From Apostichopus japonicus (lineage: Eukaryota; Echinodermata; Holothuroidea; Aspidochirotida; Stichopodidae): DNA of 64,000 nucleotides. The notes beneath the pieces were generated by a model. It was not told the DNA's origin and did not search any database. It saw only the letters and a program-made list of their open reading frames with translations. A program made the translations under genes and the position numbers. Positions 11,163-24,500 of the stretch are shown in pieces (position 1 is the stretch's first letter; the number at the start of each line of letters is the position of its first letter). The stretch spans positions 24,943,213 through 25,007,212 of the forward strand of contig NC_092574.1 of the NCBI RefSeq assembly GCF_037975245.1. The letters run 5' to 3'.

Positions 11163-12723
11163 GTTTAGTTTAGTAGAAAAAAGGATCAGGGGGGACACCT
11201 AAGTCCCCATCAAGGACCCTATAGAGAGAGAAAAAAAACTGAAGACACAAACACTCAGACCCGATTACAATGCTTAAAGTGCTTGTCCAAAGCATTCTTA
11301 AACCCATTCACACTACTTGCAAGTACAACTTTCTCAGGCAAACCATTCCACTCATTCACAACCCTATTAGAAAAAAATTTATGCCGAATATTAACCCTAC
11401 TATGCGACTTTTGGAGTTTAGGACAATGACCTCTAGTACAACTACTGTTAGCAAACAAGAAAAAGTCGGTAAAGGATAAATTGTCGAAACCATACACAAT
11501 CTTGAAAACCTGGATCAAGTCCCCACGTAACCTCCTCAGCTCCAGTGTGGTGAGATTCAACAGTTGTAACCGCCTATAATAAGGAACCCTCTTTAAGGAA
11601 CTAATCATCCTAGTAGCCCTCCTCTGGACCTTTTCAAGTACTTCCTTATCCTTAGCAAAGTAAGGGTTCCAAGCCTGCATAGCATACTCCAGATGAGGCC
11701 TAACCAACTGCTTATAAAGCCTAACTACGATGACCTCTTTCAGAAAATTGCAGTTCCTCTTGATCATACCTAAAACCCTATTACCTCTTTTAGCAGCTTC
11801 AAGACAATGTTTAGAAGGTTGCAGAGATGAGTCAATGTAGATACCTAGGTCTCTTTCAACAGAGACCTCTTGTAACTCCTCACCATTAAGATTGTATGTA
11901 AAGTTTTGGTTACTACTACCAATGTGCATTACCTCACATTTATCAATATTAAAAAGCATTTGCCACCCCTGAGACCAGGAAAAAATCTTATCCAAATCCG
12001 CTTGAAATTTCTCAGAATCGCTTTTGGAAGAGACCTCAGAATACAATTTGGTGTCATCAGCAAACTTCTTAGCTTTACACAAATTATCTCCGTCGATGTC
12101 ATTTATATAGGCAACAAACAACAAGGGACCTAATACAGACCCTTGTGGAACCCCACTAGTAACGTTCTGCCAAGAAGAAGCACAGCCTTTAATTACCACC
12201 CTTTGTTCAATATTACCAAGCCAATTCCCGATCCAAGACAGTAAATTCCCTATGACACCCATGATCTTCAGCCTAAGTAAAAGACACTGGTGGGGAACTT
12301 TATCAAAGGCCTTCTGGAAATCCAGGAACACAACATCTACAGACCTCTGCCTATTTAGTGAACTTGTTACATCTTCCATAAACTGAAGGATATTAGTGAG
12401 ACAAGACCTTTTTTGACAAAAGCCATGTTGAGACTCTCTGATCAAAGACTGACTGCTGAAGTGACAGACCATAGACCTTTTAACAACAGACTCCATGACT
12501 TTACAAACTACACTAGTGAGACTAACGGGCCAATAATTACAGGGCTTAGACTTATCACACTTCTTGAAAATTGGGGTAATATTAGCACATCTCCAGTCCC
12601 TAGGAACATAACCTTCATCCATAAATTTACTAAAAACCAACGAGAGTGGAACGCAGAAATGGTGTGCAAAAGTCTTCAACAAATGCGGATGGATTGCATC
12701 CGGTCCAGAAGCTTTAGAAACAT
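11163..12723 (-). mobile_element. CR1-like LINE, 5'-truncated, in the promoter-side flank of copy A
   Basis: It is flanked by AAGTTA on both sides (11157-11162 and 12724-12729). The 3' tail is (TAAAC)n-like (TTAGTTTAGTTTAG on the plus strand). Copy B has the unoccupied sequence at 40259-40275 (GTTAGGTTGTAGTTATGC), so the insertion is younger than the duplication. The same 3' end recurs at 63335-63890. Confidence 0.88.
11255..12723 (-). CDS. CR1-like LINE ORF2 fragment: reverse transcriptase with C-terminal region, open
   Basis: About 490 residues without a stop. The frame starts inside the RT (SGPDAIHPHLLK) because the element is 5'-truncated, so the endonuclease is missing. RT motifs are intact: LDFQKAFDKVPH, SGVPQGSVLGPLLF, KFADDTKLY, then the thumb and a C-terminal region with LVRPHLEYAMQAWNPY and RRATRMI. 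The reading frame extends a few codons into flanking DNA. The FADDTK box is CR1-like. A truncated copy cannot move by itself, but the open frame suggests recent insertion. Confidence 0.88.
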
Positions 12724-13556
12724 AAGTTATGCATGCTCTCGTCAAATCACCGGGAAAGATTTATTGATTGTATACTTTTTATTTGCAGGTTAAGAGAGAA
12801 AGACTAGAGAGAGGTGGTTATTGAAATTAATTGCACTTAAACTTGTCATTTGACCACAGTGGATAGCCATCGTTGTAATATTTTGAACTATGGATGTGGT
12901 TGATTTACACCCACAACAAGACAATTCTTGTGTTGGATATAGAACAGTAGATGCATTCTTGCTTGCAGAGTTCATTGACAAAGAAATGTTATATGTCAGG
13001 TTTCAGGATATAAACCACCATTTTGGAGGGTGTATTCCTCTTTAAAATCAGATCTGGGCCCATCATGCACCGAATGATGGCTGCAAGAAACAGGAATTTT
13101 TAATGTACCCGGCTATTATCAGAAGGAAATAGCACAATATATGTTGTGATCCTTCGGGGTTTGTAAAGCCTTTCATAAATGTTTGACAATTTTGAGGTAT
13201 GAATAATTAGGCACAGTACGTAATGGCAGAAGACACTTTCAGAGACGCACACTTTTGTTTCACTCTTTTACCAGAAATGTTGTGCATCAACCCACTAACT
13301 TATCAGTGGTACATATGATATTATCCTTAGCCTAAATCTTGATTGCTCAACATATACATCAATGTGATAATTAACGAAACAAGTTTGCTGTGATAATTCC
13401 TTTCCTCGGTATATGACTTGTAATTAACACACACCTTTTATAGTAACCACATAGCATAGGCCTACGTATCGATTATAGGCTATGGTAGCCTAATGCTTGT
13501 CCTATCATACATGCATACATACATACACGCTTCTATACATATACATACACACACTC

Positions 13557-13558
<2 letters not shown>

Positions 13559-13604
<46 letters not shown>
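13559..13604. repeat. (AT)n microsatellite
   Basis: An uninterrupted AT dinucleotide run of about 44 bases inside a longer ATAC/ACAT-rich stretch (13505-13640). Confidence 0.95.
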
Positions 13605-13607
<3 letters not shown>

Positions 13608-13639
13608 GACACATACACGCATAGACACATATAACATAC

Positions 13640-14050
13640 ACCCTCTTCAGTCTTCAATAGGGGATCCTGTTGACTGATCAAACAAAAGAAAACATCTCTA
13701 CATATCGACGACTATCTCAGGGACACCGTTCCACACATCAACAACTCTTTTTTGAATATAGTTTAAGCTGTGCACGGTCACGAGTTCCACACATATCTAA
13801 CTGAAAAGGGAGGTCAGCGATGACACAAATCCAATAGGGTATTGCCTATAAACAAGAGATGTTAGCTATAGCTAAGCCTTCAAGTCTATCATCATAGTCT
13901 AGTTTTTTAAGGCCTGACTCAATTTTGGTGGCCCTCCTTTGAACCAAGCATATTGCTTTGCTAATTGTGGGTAGACAAAAGCATTACAGTACTGATGCAG
14001 CATAAGCTTACAAGTGACGTATACAGTAGGCCTACAATTAGCGACTCATG
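13640..14050 (-). mobile_element. LINE 3' remnant in the copy A flank
   Basis: It aligns with the 3' part of the LINE at 51200-51840 (shared words CGACTATCTCAGG, CTGAAAAGGGAGGT, AATTGTGGGTAGACAA). The insertion therefore predates the segmental duplication; copy A keeps only the end. Confidence 0.6.
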
Positions 14051-14155
14051 AGTCATGGGTAAGCGTAATGAATGACCTACAATAAATTGATATTAATTAA
14101 GCACAAACCTCAAATTAAAGCTGGTAGAACCAAAGTTGAATGCCTAAGTTAGGCT

Positions 14156-14415
14156 ATACCTGTTGAGGATGTTGTCGACGTTATACAGATTGAAAATTTA
14201 GTTCCAGCCACGAAGTGAAATCCTACTCGGAAAGTCCCGCAGTGTCGTCACTTGGAAAGTCCCTTTGGCTATATACAGGCCAGCCAAGTACTTTAAAAAT
14301 GTTAGCCTGTTGAGGATATTGTCGACGTTACACATGGATTGAAAATGTAGTTCCAGCCACGCAGTGAAATTCTACTCGGAAAGTCCCGCTGTGTCGTCAT
14401 TGGGAAAGTCCCTTT
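14156..14415 (+). repeat. Tandem pair of a ~147-bp unit
   Basis: Both units contain GTCGACGTTA, TAGTTCCAGCCACG and CGGAAAGTCCCGC. One unit also stands at 53862-54010 in the copy B flank, so copy A gained an extra unit or copy B lost one. Confidence 0.8.
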
Positions 14416-15544
14416 GGTAATGAGCTGCTATGTTTACGGGAAGCCGAATATTCACTATTGGATTAACCTGAGGTATATCTGTTGTGTAGTAGAACTGGAA
14501 GATACTTTATCCGAATACCAAGTACTTCGAGTACCTGGTACTGTGGTCCAAGTACTGCTTTTAAGGATCATCCGGACAGCATGTAGCAGGCAACAGTTTT
14601 TTAGAGTACTGCAGCTAATTTCGAGTATTTCTTGAGTATTTTTGCATTATTAACTATATATACAAAATTTATGCTGACAACTGCTCCCTTCCAATGGTCA
14701 GTCCTATTAAACAATGATATAACAGTTGGCTGTGATGACATTGCTTGGATATTGTTATTATTGGCCTTATTTAGAATGTTTCTTTCATTATTTGCCTTAT
14801 TTAGAATGTTTCTTTCTGATAATTGGAATGACAACATTGCAGTAGAATAAACCTTGCTGATGCGCACAGTGGTTTTAAACTTTCATACAGTAATGATATG
14901 CGATCATCAGTGATATGAATTTTTCCTCGTGTTAGCAACTTCTTACACGTACTGTACTGTACTTGATAATGTACTTGGCTAGTACATGTATGATGATGCC
15001 CGAGTAGAGAGTAATGAGTATTGTATAATAATTTCATTTGATTGCAAAAGGAATAAGACAATTATAAGGCTTTTTATCAGTTGTATCGCCAGTTTTACCC
15101 AAAAAATATATATTATTGTAATTTCTTTAAATAAGTTCTCGTAAAGAACTGATAGCCATGGTCGATCGATTACCACTACCAAGTACTATAAGTACCAAGT
15201 GCTTTAACATTCGATTACTTTTTACCCATAGTAGGGGCACCGATCAATTACTTGCAAAAAAGTGCTCAAGTACAACTCAAGTGCCGAGTAAGTTCGAGTA
15301 CTACGACACATGGTGGATCACAAAATATAAGGAAGTCTATGATGTCATCATGGCAGACGTTCTTCAATAGCCTTACGTTCCTCAAATAATCTAATTATTA
15401 TTTTATACTAGAAATGTGTTACAATGATTTTGGGATATTGCAATTAGCTGTGAATATTTATTTTGTATTGAGAACTTAATCAAAGTAATACAATTAGTAA
15501 TACAGTGAAACACTGTGGTGTGAAAACCAATAAATTCACAAAGA

Positions 15545-16600
15545 CACAGGCTCTCCTGAAATGACCATTGACCTCAAGAACAGGCTTGTTAAACTAAATG
15601 TGATACATCAACTTACTAAATATGTGATCTGTCCAAGCTTACCTTGCGATATTATGTTGAGGGATATGTGTTAGTGTAAAGAGACAGGTAAGAAGGGAAT
15701 GAAGTGAAGTTTTGGCGTTTGTTTACTTCCAATGACCTTCATCCTCCACCAAAAGCAATACCGGGCCCCTTAAATTTGATATGGTCCATCTGCAAACTAA
15801 ATATAAGATCTGTCATAGGTTCCCTTCTTGCAATATTATGTTTACAAGGCTTTCACGATTTGACCTTTGATGACCCCAAATTACCTTTGACCTCCATAAA
15901 AAACAATAGGCTTCTTGTACTCAATGTGGTACGTACTTCTATAAACTAAATATGAGGTCTGCCTCTGCTTCCCTTCTTGAGATATCGTGTTTACAAGGTT
16001 TTCACAATTTGACCCTAGTGACTCCAAATGACCTTTGAACTCCACCAAAAACAATAGGCTTCTTGTGATACTTGTACACACCAAATATGAAAATTTTCCG
16101 ATCATCCGTTGTTGAGATATCGTGTTTACATGGTTTTGACAATTTGACCCGGGTGAACTTAAATGACCTTTGACCTCCACCCAAAGCAATATGCTTCTTG
16201 TACTTAATGTGGTAATTCTACACATTAAATATGACGTCTGCCTATGCTTTCGATCTTGAGATATCGTGTTTACATGGTTTTTCACAATTTGACCCTGACG
16301 ACCCCAAATGATCTTTGAACTCCACCAAAAACAACAGGCTACATGTAATTAATGTGGTTCTTCAACACACTATATATGATATTGGTTTGACCTTTTGTTC
16401 TTGAGATATCGTGTTTACAAGGTTTTCACAATTTGATCCCTGGTGACCTTAAATGACCGATGACCTCCACCAAGAACTATAGGCTTCTTGTAATTAATGT
16501 GGTTCTTATACACACCATATATGAAATTGGTTTGACCCTTCGTTCTTGAGATATCGTGTTTACAAGGTTTATACAATTTGAACCTTGGTGACCTCAAATG
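15545..16600 (+). repeat. Minisatellite array, about seven units of ~140-150 bp
   Basis: The words TTGAGATATCGTGTTTACA, AATTTGACCC, TGACCTTTGACCTCCACC and CAATAGGCTTCTTG recur at 134-150 base spacing. Units from about 15847, 15997, 16131, 16276 and 16421 are clear; earlier ones are more diverged. It is absent from the corresponding part of copy B (about 55760-56160). Minus-strand reading frames here are by-products of the repeat. Confidence 0.88.
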
Positions 16601-17330
16601 GAAAAATGCAAAGATTACGATTATCATCGAAACCAAAAACTTCCTTCTTATAGAAAATTAACTACTCCAAGCCGGAAAAGCATTCTCGAGATGAAACCTA
16701 AACAACTGCATATACAATATAACGGCAAAGCAAAAAAAGAAATCAAACCAACATTTGTTAAGCAACCATGCTGCAGCGACCGGAATATATCTTTCATAAA
16801 TCGAGTTTATTCACTGATAAACCTGAATAATCAGGGTGTTTCGTTTGAATGGACCGATATGTATAAACCAGCTTGTTTGTCACAGATAAAACTTAATTCT
16901 TTCAAACAAAACAAGTTACTTCGAAGCCCATGGTTTTCTCATTGCTATGCCATGTGTAATTGATAGTCTAGGTTTATCCAGCTATAAACTAGCTAAAGCG
17001 TGATCTAGATTTTGTCTTCCGATAAACGCGAGAAAAGGAAGATAAAATAGGAAAGCCAAACAATAAAAAACAAACATAAAAGCAAGCTAAGGGTAGTCCA
17101 AGTGATTGTTTATTTTGACTGATGAAAGAGAAAATAGATCTCGGTATCCAGGTGAATTCTACATTCAATTCATATACTGACTCACCGTTTTCGATACAGA
17201 GCAAACCTAACTTGAAGTTTACACGTTTGGTCCAAAAATGAACATGAAACAAACGTGTGATATCATAGAACCTGACCAAAAAGGTACGGCCGGGACAGCT
17301 AGAAAATAGCAAGGCGTTTACAGTTCAACA
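16600..17330. other. Segmental-duplication block, right end of copy A flank
   Basis: It aligns with 56160-57060 (shared CCAGCTTGTTTGTCACAGAT, ATGGTTTTCTC, TCCAGGTGAATTCT). No gene was recognised; the open frames are not similar enough between copies to suggest coding. Confidence 0.7.
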
Positions 17331-18151
17331 CACCTTGGTTTATTGAAAATAGGTAGAGTTCAATGCGAATTACAATATTGATATGTTCAAATCCCTTCTC
17401 TTGTTGATTAAATCTTGGTATTTACAAAATTCCCAGTGAGAGCTTGAAGTAGCATGCAATTTTTCACCATAACAAGGGGGAGGGAGAGGATGGGATGCCA
17501 GGTATGGATTTTTCCATGTTATAACAGGTGGATATAATGACACTGAAAGATCTTGAATCTCTACATATTGTAACGAAAATGTTACTTGTTATTGAAGTAA
17601 CTTCTTTTATGTCTTTGTTTTCTGAATGAGCGGTTGAATGGCTTGGACTAAGTCTAATGGCCTCCGTACATCTGACCCTGCAGTCTCTTCCATTACGCGC
17701 CTACTTCGTAGTTCTGTGTTTTTCCATGTTCTTAAATAAGCCAAAACTAAACTCCATAATTTGCATAGACCCGCGCGCGAGGCTATTCAGCCAATCACTA
17801 GACAGTTGATTTAATCACCCAATTTTTCCGGTGTATTCTTTTAGCGTTGGAATATTCCATGTGATATATTAGTATACATGCCTGTATTGATGTGAACTCA
17901 AGTGCAGGAGAGAAGAAGGCAGCCAGCGAAGGGAAAGCATGTCTGAACGTAAGTTGTGTTATTTAAGGCAAAATGAACCGTTTTTTGGACTTAGTTTCTA
18001 TTAGGGTTAATGCTAAAGATCTGCTAATTCAATTGAATAATCATAAGAAACTCGTATTAAGTTTAGGACCCAAATATTTGCGTGTTTGAATTGCAACCAA
18101 GTTCGTAGACTTGACAAGGGCTAGGCTAGGTTTGTTTAGCTGTATAGTCAA
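17331..18151. other. Intergenic DNA with one exon-like start at 17880-17948
   Basis: Mostly featureless. A GA-rich stretch ends in ATG TCT GAA C followed by a strong donor (GTAAGT at 17949). This could be a first exon of an unseen plus-strand transcript; nothing downstream in the local sequence confirms it. Confidence 0.35.
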
Positions 18152-18694
18152 GGCTTCATAATTGACGCACCGTCGTAATTGACGCACTCCAAATATTACT
18201 AGCAACGATACAGCAGGCCACCTAACCTTTTAGCAGTCAAGCAGTCACATATTTTATGAGTTTGAGTCCATTTCAGGTATATGCTGATCAATTTTTTTAA
18301 AAGTTTTTTTGGACATTTGGAAATCTTAGGCTACTCCCTAAAAATAACCAAAATAATCTCAGTATAATACCAGTACTCTTTAGGACCTGACCTGTCTGCA
18401 TAGCAAACACCATCCAAAGTCAATGGATGTATACTTAGGCCTACACTACAGTTACTAGTTAGCTAATCGACGAATGTGTCAATTTAGGGGTATGAAGAAC
18501 TTGACACAGCAGACATTTTGTGGTCAAATTCTTCTCAATTGTACGTTGCGTAGGCACAGAACAATAAATAGTTTGAGATCATTACATTTCTGAGGAACTT
18601 CACATATGAAAAATGCATGCAGTTCGGTGATTCGGATATTACGTTGATACTGTAGACATCGTCAATCAAATCTTTAAGTGCGTCAATTATAAGC
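18152..18694. mobile_element. MITE with ATAATTGACGCAC inverted ends, copy 1
   Basis: It starts GGCTTCATAATTGACGCAC and ends in the inverted GTGCGTCAATTATAAGCC. Internal words (AGCAACGATACAGCAGGCC, TTGACACAGCAGAC) match the second copy at 60191-60724. No target duplication could be read with confidence. Confidence 0.78.
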
Positions 18695-18879
18695 CCACCA
18701 TGCTACATGTGAATGTGACTCAGTGCAACGATAGAAAATAGATAATTCATCCTTATTTGGCTTCGTAAGAGTATTTGCAACCTAGAGAGCCTTTGTCGAT
18801 CGGGCTCAAATGTTCACTTATCTTAAAGAAAATGTAGGGAAAGAATATTGTAAAGTAACATCACTTGTAAACATCAATA

Positions 18880-19445
18880 TTTTCACTCAGTATACAATCG
18901 AGAGATACCTTCACACGAGTCATTATTTTCACGAGAAATATTCTCACAAATAATTATACAAACGAGACACCTTCTCACGTGTCATTAGGCTCACAAGAAA
19001 TATTCTCCACTTGTCATTTAGCCTCTGGAGAAGATCCTGTTAGGATTGAAACATCAGGCCAACATACTTTTACACATTCTCTTACACAGGCTCTTGAGCG
19101 GATGAGCAGTTTGCTAAGTTTTATTTTATTTTGAGAAACATTCTCACAAGTAATTCTATACATGAGACTCCTTCTCACCAGAGACCTTCCAACGAACTAT
19201 TTACTCGACAGCGATATAAGAGTGAGTGGCTGTCTTCTCATGAGAGACTTGCTTGCAGGCTAGTTAAATTTTCTCAATTCTCTCCCAAGAAACTTGCGAG
19301 ATATCTTCTTGTGAAAAAGGTACTCATCATTAATTTACGCAGTCTTCACGTAAGAGATCATTGGTCCTTATTGTTTATAATAGTTAAGTCTTCTTGTGAG
19401 AAAGTCTACTCACGAGAAACGCTCTCACGTGCCAATTGCATGTGA
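18880..19445 (+). repeat. Cluster of degenerate TTCTCAC(G/A)AG repeats
   Basis: Words such as TTCTCACGTGTCATTA, ATTTTCACGAGAAATATTCTC and ACATTCTCACAAGTAATT recur at roughly 55-60 base spacing, interrupted by the element end at 19005-19135. The second block becomes irregular, with TCTCAC/GTGAGA words on both strands. Confidence 0.6.
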
Positions 19446-21566
19446 ACTTTACTCAATTCAAGCTATTATATGTTGTAGCCCAAGGGTATGTTTCGTCTAT
19501 GCTCATTAGCTATTACTCATCATTGTGTAGATTATCTTGAGAAGTATAGATTGAAAATAAGCTGAGTAAATATTACTCTGTGTGGTAAACCCTTTCTGCT
19601 AAGCACTCTTCAATTCTTCAATCACAGACCAATTATCTGTATAAATGTGAGCAATAGTGTTATTTCCATTAAAAAAGGACATTTTCTTTTTGGCGACTGT
19701 TTTTTACCAGAATAAGTAGACCAAGGTCAGAGTTACAATATTAGGCCTAACTACAAGAAGGAATCACATTCTGGGCTACATCTCAGAAGAAGTTGGGGGA
19801 CGGGGGGAGGGGGAGAAACATGGTTGCTGTTCCTCACTTATCCCTAAAATTTGCCCATCTTCTACTACATTTACGGAAATTAGGATCTACATAATGAACA
19901 CATAGACACAGCTTAATTACAATCTTGTACATTTACTGTAGGCCTACTTTCACAAGAAAGGGACAATCCAGTTGACCAAACAGTATAATCTTCATTATTG
20001 TATTTCAGTGTTATATTTACAGCTGATATAATGTGAAATTCGAATCCAACAAAAGTTTGAAAAATGCATAACGTGTATGGAGTAAAGTTAAAAGAAAAGT
20101 GATATTTTGGTGAGATATATATATAATCCATGTTTCACTTTGACAGGACCCAACATTTGTTGTTATCATTCCTCTGTTAAAAATTGAACCAAGTCTTCCT
20201 TACATTCACAGCTATGGAAATGTATCCATATACTATACATTTGTGGAATTGATGTGACAATCATGTTGGGAGGCCTTCGTAATGACCCCCAAAAACCTTT
20301 TCACTTTACCACTCTAGACACAGTATAGAGTGCATGACAGATACGTGAGAAAGCAAACTGGTAAATCACATTTTTTGTAAAAAGCAGCTGTGTCAGGTAC
20401 CAATAATATGCTAACGAGACATTAACCAGAAATCTGAAGCCAGATTCTGAACAATCTGAAGCACATATGAATATTCAGCTTCATACCTGGTATTAAGGGA
20501 AACTTTATGACCTTTCAAAGTAAGAGCAAAAGATATCACTCAAGCACAGAACATCACATGGCCAAAGAGGGGTGCGAATGCGGCATACATCATGGTTGAG
20601 AGTACAAAATACCAAAAAGAGGGGAGATGGGGTGGGGGGGGGGCAAAGCCTCCATGTAAGAAACCATATAGTGTACGGAGTTAATATGGGGTAGTCATGA
20701 TACTGATAGAACTGTAATACATATATATTATTGTAATATATTAAGAATAATCCAATAATATTATTTTGAGCTGTGTAACTTATTGCAATGCAAAGCTAGT
20801 AGTGCTAACGATTGGGAAATAATCTAAATGGCAAACATTTTCATTGAAATATGTGCAACAGATTTGGAGGGCTGAAACATCTAGTCCAATTTAGTTACAG
20901 GACAAACTTTTGATGTGGATGGGCACTTAGGCTCCAATGCAGTTTGAAATGCCATGGTACAGACGTATGACCAGATGTATGATATTTGTTTTTCCAATTT
21001 TAAGAAAGCAATTTTGGAACTTTTAATACTATATAAAAGAAATTTAAAAATCACTCTTTCCAATCCATATTTCAACATTTTGATCAAAAAGACACCCCTC
21101 ATGCAGAAATCTAGTCACCTGACTTTTTTTTTTGTCTAAACTTAAAAAAATCTTACAAAGTTGCTGCTGAAATTTCTAAACTTCTGAATTCAGGTTTCTG
21201 GTTGATCAGTTTTGGTTCTACTCCAATACTATTTCATACTAGATTCATAGCTTACCGTTTTATAAAAATAGGTTCTTTGAAGTATGTTAGCCTTATATAA
21301 AACAAAAGCAAATACGATGTTTGTTTCATGATGGGAATTATACCATTAATTAGAAGGTTGGAGGAGTGTTTACTGTGTGTGTTTGTGCTTGGGGGTGAGG
21401 GGGAGGGAAGGCTAGGGATTGGAATTGGTAATGCAAATTAACTGTATACGATGTAATTCTAAGCAGCTGTGCTATGTAATTTCTAGAGTAGATATGACCT
21501 TTTTTGGTGTTGTCTGTCTGACTGGAGAATCAAGTCCCCTCTTCTTGCAGCAGTAATGCACCGTTT
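19446..21566. other. Intergenic DNA downstream of copy B, no gene recognised
   Basis: AT-rich with short G runs (20632-20641). It should contain the 3' untranslated region and poly(A) site of copy B just left of 21567, but no strong signal could be chosen. Confidence 0.5.
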
Positions 21567-24500
21567 TCAATACTTGAATGCTCCGTATTGGCCAGTTGCA
21601 ACCAGGAAGTCTTGGATGATCTTGGGATTAGTCATTTGTTTGAAGTAGTCACTGGCAATAACAGCCGTCATGTGATGAGCACCGAATTTAGCGCACCCGA
21701 CTCTTAGTAACTGTAGATAGAGATAATAGCATTTCATGCTTGGGATATATCCTTGGCTTGCTTCTATCAATTTCAAATAGTTTGAACTAAGTAAGGTTTT
21801 ATGTTGGATTCCTTCTCTCCCTATGAACATTTTACATTTACTAATTTACAATAGTTCTGTACTCTTGTAGGGGTCAGTTGTCAGTACATATTAGTCAAGG
21901 TCATCTTCGGTGGCCTTGAGCTTAAAACGAACCTAATCAATCATCAACTAGGTTTATTGTTTCAGTCTCTCTTTTTCGATATTACTAACTATGCTAATTG
22001 TAATGCTTCAATATACCCGAGCACATGCTGGTCAAGCCTGCCTGTAGAAAAACAGTCCTGCTCAAATTCCCACGAGCACGAGCATTCATAACTTGTTACT
22101 TTATAACTAAAGTACCCCAAATACTACCTGTTGTGATTCATCCTTGAGCGCACCTAATTAATTGACCAGCCCCCGTATGATTGTAAACACAAGTGCTCTA
22201 ATGGTGGGCACCGCTTTCCTCTTTGAAGACAAATTTGGCTTAACCACTGGGATAGTACACTGTGTGTTTAATCATCAATTTGTGCAGATGAGCGTTCAGT
22301 ATGGCTAGCATTACCTACTCGGGTAGATTCAATCATTCAATCCCCCCCTATTTTTGGCCAGAAACAGGCGACTCGGGTGGTATTTGCTATAGGCAGGGAA
22401 GATTGGAATGCACATTGCCCTTGCATCTACCAGTTAACATACTTGTCACTCCTCAAATTCAATTAAGCATTTATAATTTGCTATTTGATAGCATAAACTA
22501 CCCCAAGTACTGTCATTAGGATTCATCCCTGAGTGCACCTACTTAATTGACCAGCCACCATATGATTGTAAACACAAGTGCTCTAATGGTGGGCACTGCT
22601 TTCTCTGTGTGAAGACAAATTTGGCTTGACCACCGACATAGTACACTGTGTGTTCAATCATGAATTTGTGCATAGGAGCGTTCACAATGGATAATAACTC
22701 AATATTCAATCTCCCCTGTTTATCACCAACAGGGGACTTGGCTTGTATTTGTTATAGGCAGGGAAGATTTTAATGTCTCTCAGTGTCATGTTGCTCACCT
22801 TTGCCTGAAATTTTGTAGCTATTTGATATAGGAAAGCACAGTTGGTGATTTTCAGTTTATCCTTCAGAAGTTCTTCACAGAGTCCCTTTAATTTCATCTC
22901 TTGATAACAGTCAGCAATCTGAAGGAGATCTGTAATCAATGATGAAAACAACACATAGGTTTTATTTTAATATTCAACACATATAAATATTCATTCGTCA
23001 TAATAATCAGCAACAGCATTACAGCAATCTGTAAATTATCTGAGATCACTGCAGAACAACGCTTATCGCATGATTCAAATATCAAATAATTATTCATATT
23101 CATCCCATGCATCTTGCTTACAGTTTATGCAGCAATGTGAATTGTGATTAATAAAGATTATATATGTGATCACTATTTTGGTATATAGACAAGTGTGTAT
23201 ACTGATTTCTCTTGATAACAGTTAGTAACATCACATACGTTTGTCATCAATAAAAGAAACAACACTAATATTTGGATTTCAATGCCCAAGAAATAGAAAT
23301 ATTCATCTCTATATCGGTAAAAATCAGCAACCTAAAGAATATCAGTGATCATTAAAGAAGAATTGTTAATGCTTAGTTTTCATTATTCAACAGGTATGAG
23401 TGTTCATCTCAAGCATCATTGGTACAAATTAGCAACCTAAAGAATATCACTGATCATTAAAAGAATGATGGTAATGTTTTGATTTCAATATTCAACAAGT
23501 GTGAATATTCTTCTATCTAGAGCTCATTAGTAAAAAATAGCTAACCTACATGTGATCAATTAAGAATAAAATCACTACAGTATAATCTAATTGACGAATT
23601 TGGAGAATCAGAACCTTCAAGAAAGTACTTTGAAAACATCTAGGAAGTTTTAGTCTGCTAAAATTAGGAGACAATACCGATAACCGGTAAATACTCAACT
23701 TTGCTTGGTTTTACTTGAATGCCAGTGAAGATACAATAGACAGTAGCTTTGAGAGCTAGGTTAGGGCCGGGGATGCAATCATGTCACTGGGCCCCCTTTT
23801 GAAGTATTATTTCCACAAAAATGAAAATGAGAACACATCATCTTCATTCCAAAGTTACGCAGGCCCCATAAATGACCAAGGGCTCCAGACTGTAATCCAC
23901 CTGACCCCCTTCTGACCCCCTATCATCAAGCAGAACAATAATTTAACTACAGACATTTTAACAGTATGAATGATGTCCTTCTTTCTCAACAGGATGCACC
24001 TTTCTTAATTGTTTATTCACACATCATGTGAGAAACTATAAAATGAAATAACGCACTTACCTACAGCAACATCGAATGAAAGTTTGTTTGTTATTGTCCC
24101 AGTGTACACATACTCCATGTAAGTATTGAAACCATCATAGGTGAATCCTTGGATGGTTATACCTCTGCCAAAAGATAACAAGTATTAATCAAATTTTTAC
24201 TGAAAAAAAAGTATAATTTACTTGCTTAATTTGATATGTACCGGTGAAGCAAAATCTGCAGAAACGAATCGCAGCATCTTTATGCAGCAAAGCCAGTTCT
24301 TGATTGCTAGCTTGGTAATAATTCGCAAGGGATGTTCCATTATCCAACAAAATTGCAATAAGAGCGCTCAGTTCACAAATTAACTTAATATTATATAGGA
24401 TCATTTTATAATACATCTTATCAAAGTTTACAAAGATGATCACAGAGCAGGGACCGCAACTGTACTGTCGAATTTTACCTCTATTTTAAGATTGTCAATC

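Noticed and set aside
15881-16285. 134-codon minus-strand open frame
   Set aside because: It lies wholly in the ~140-bp minisatellite and its protein repeats with the DNA unit.
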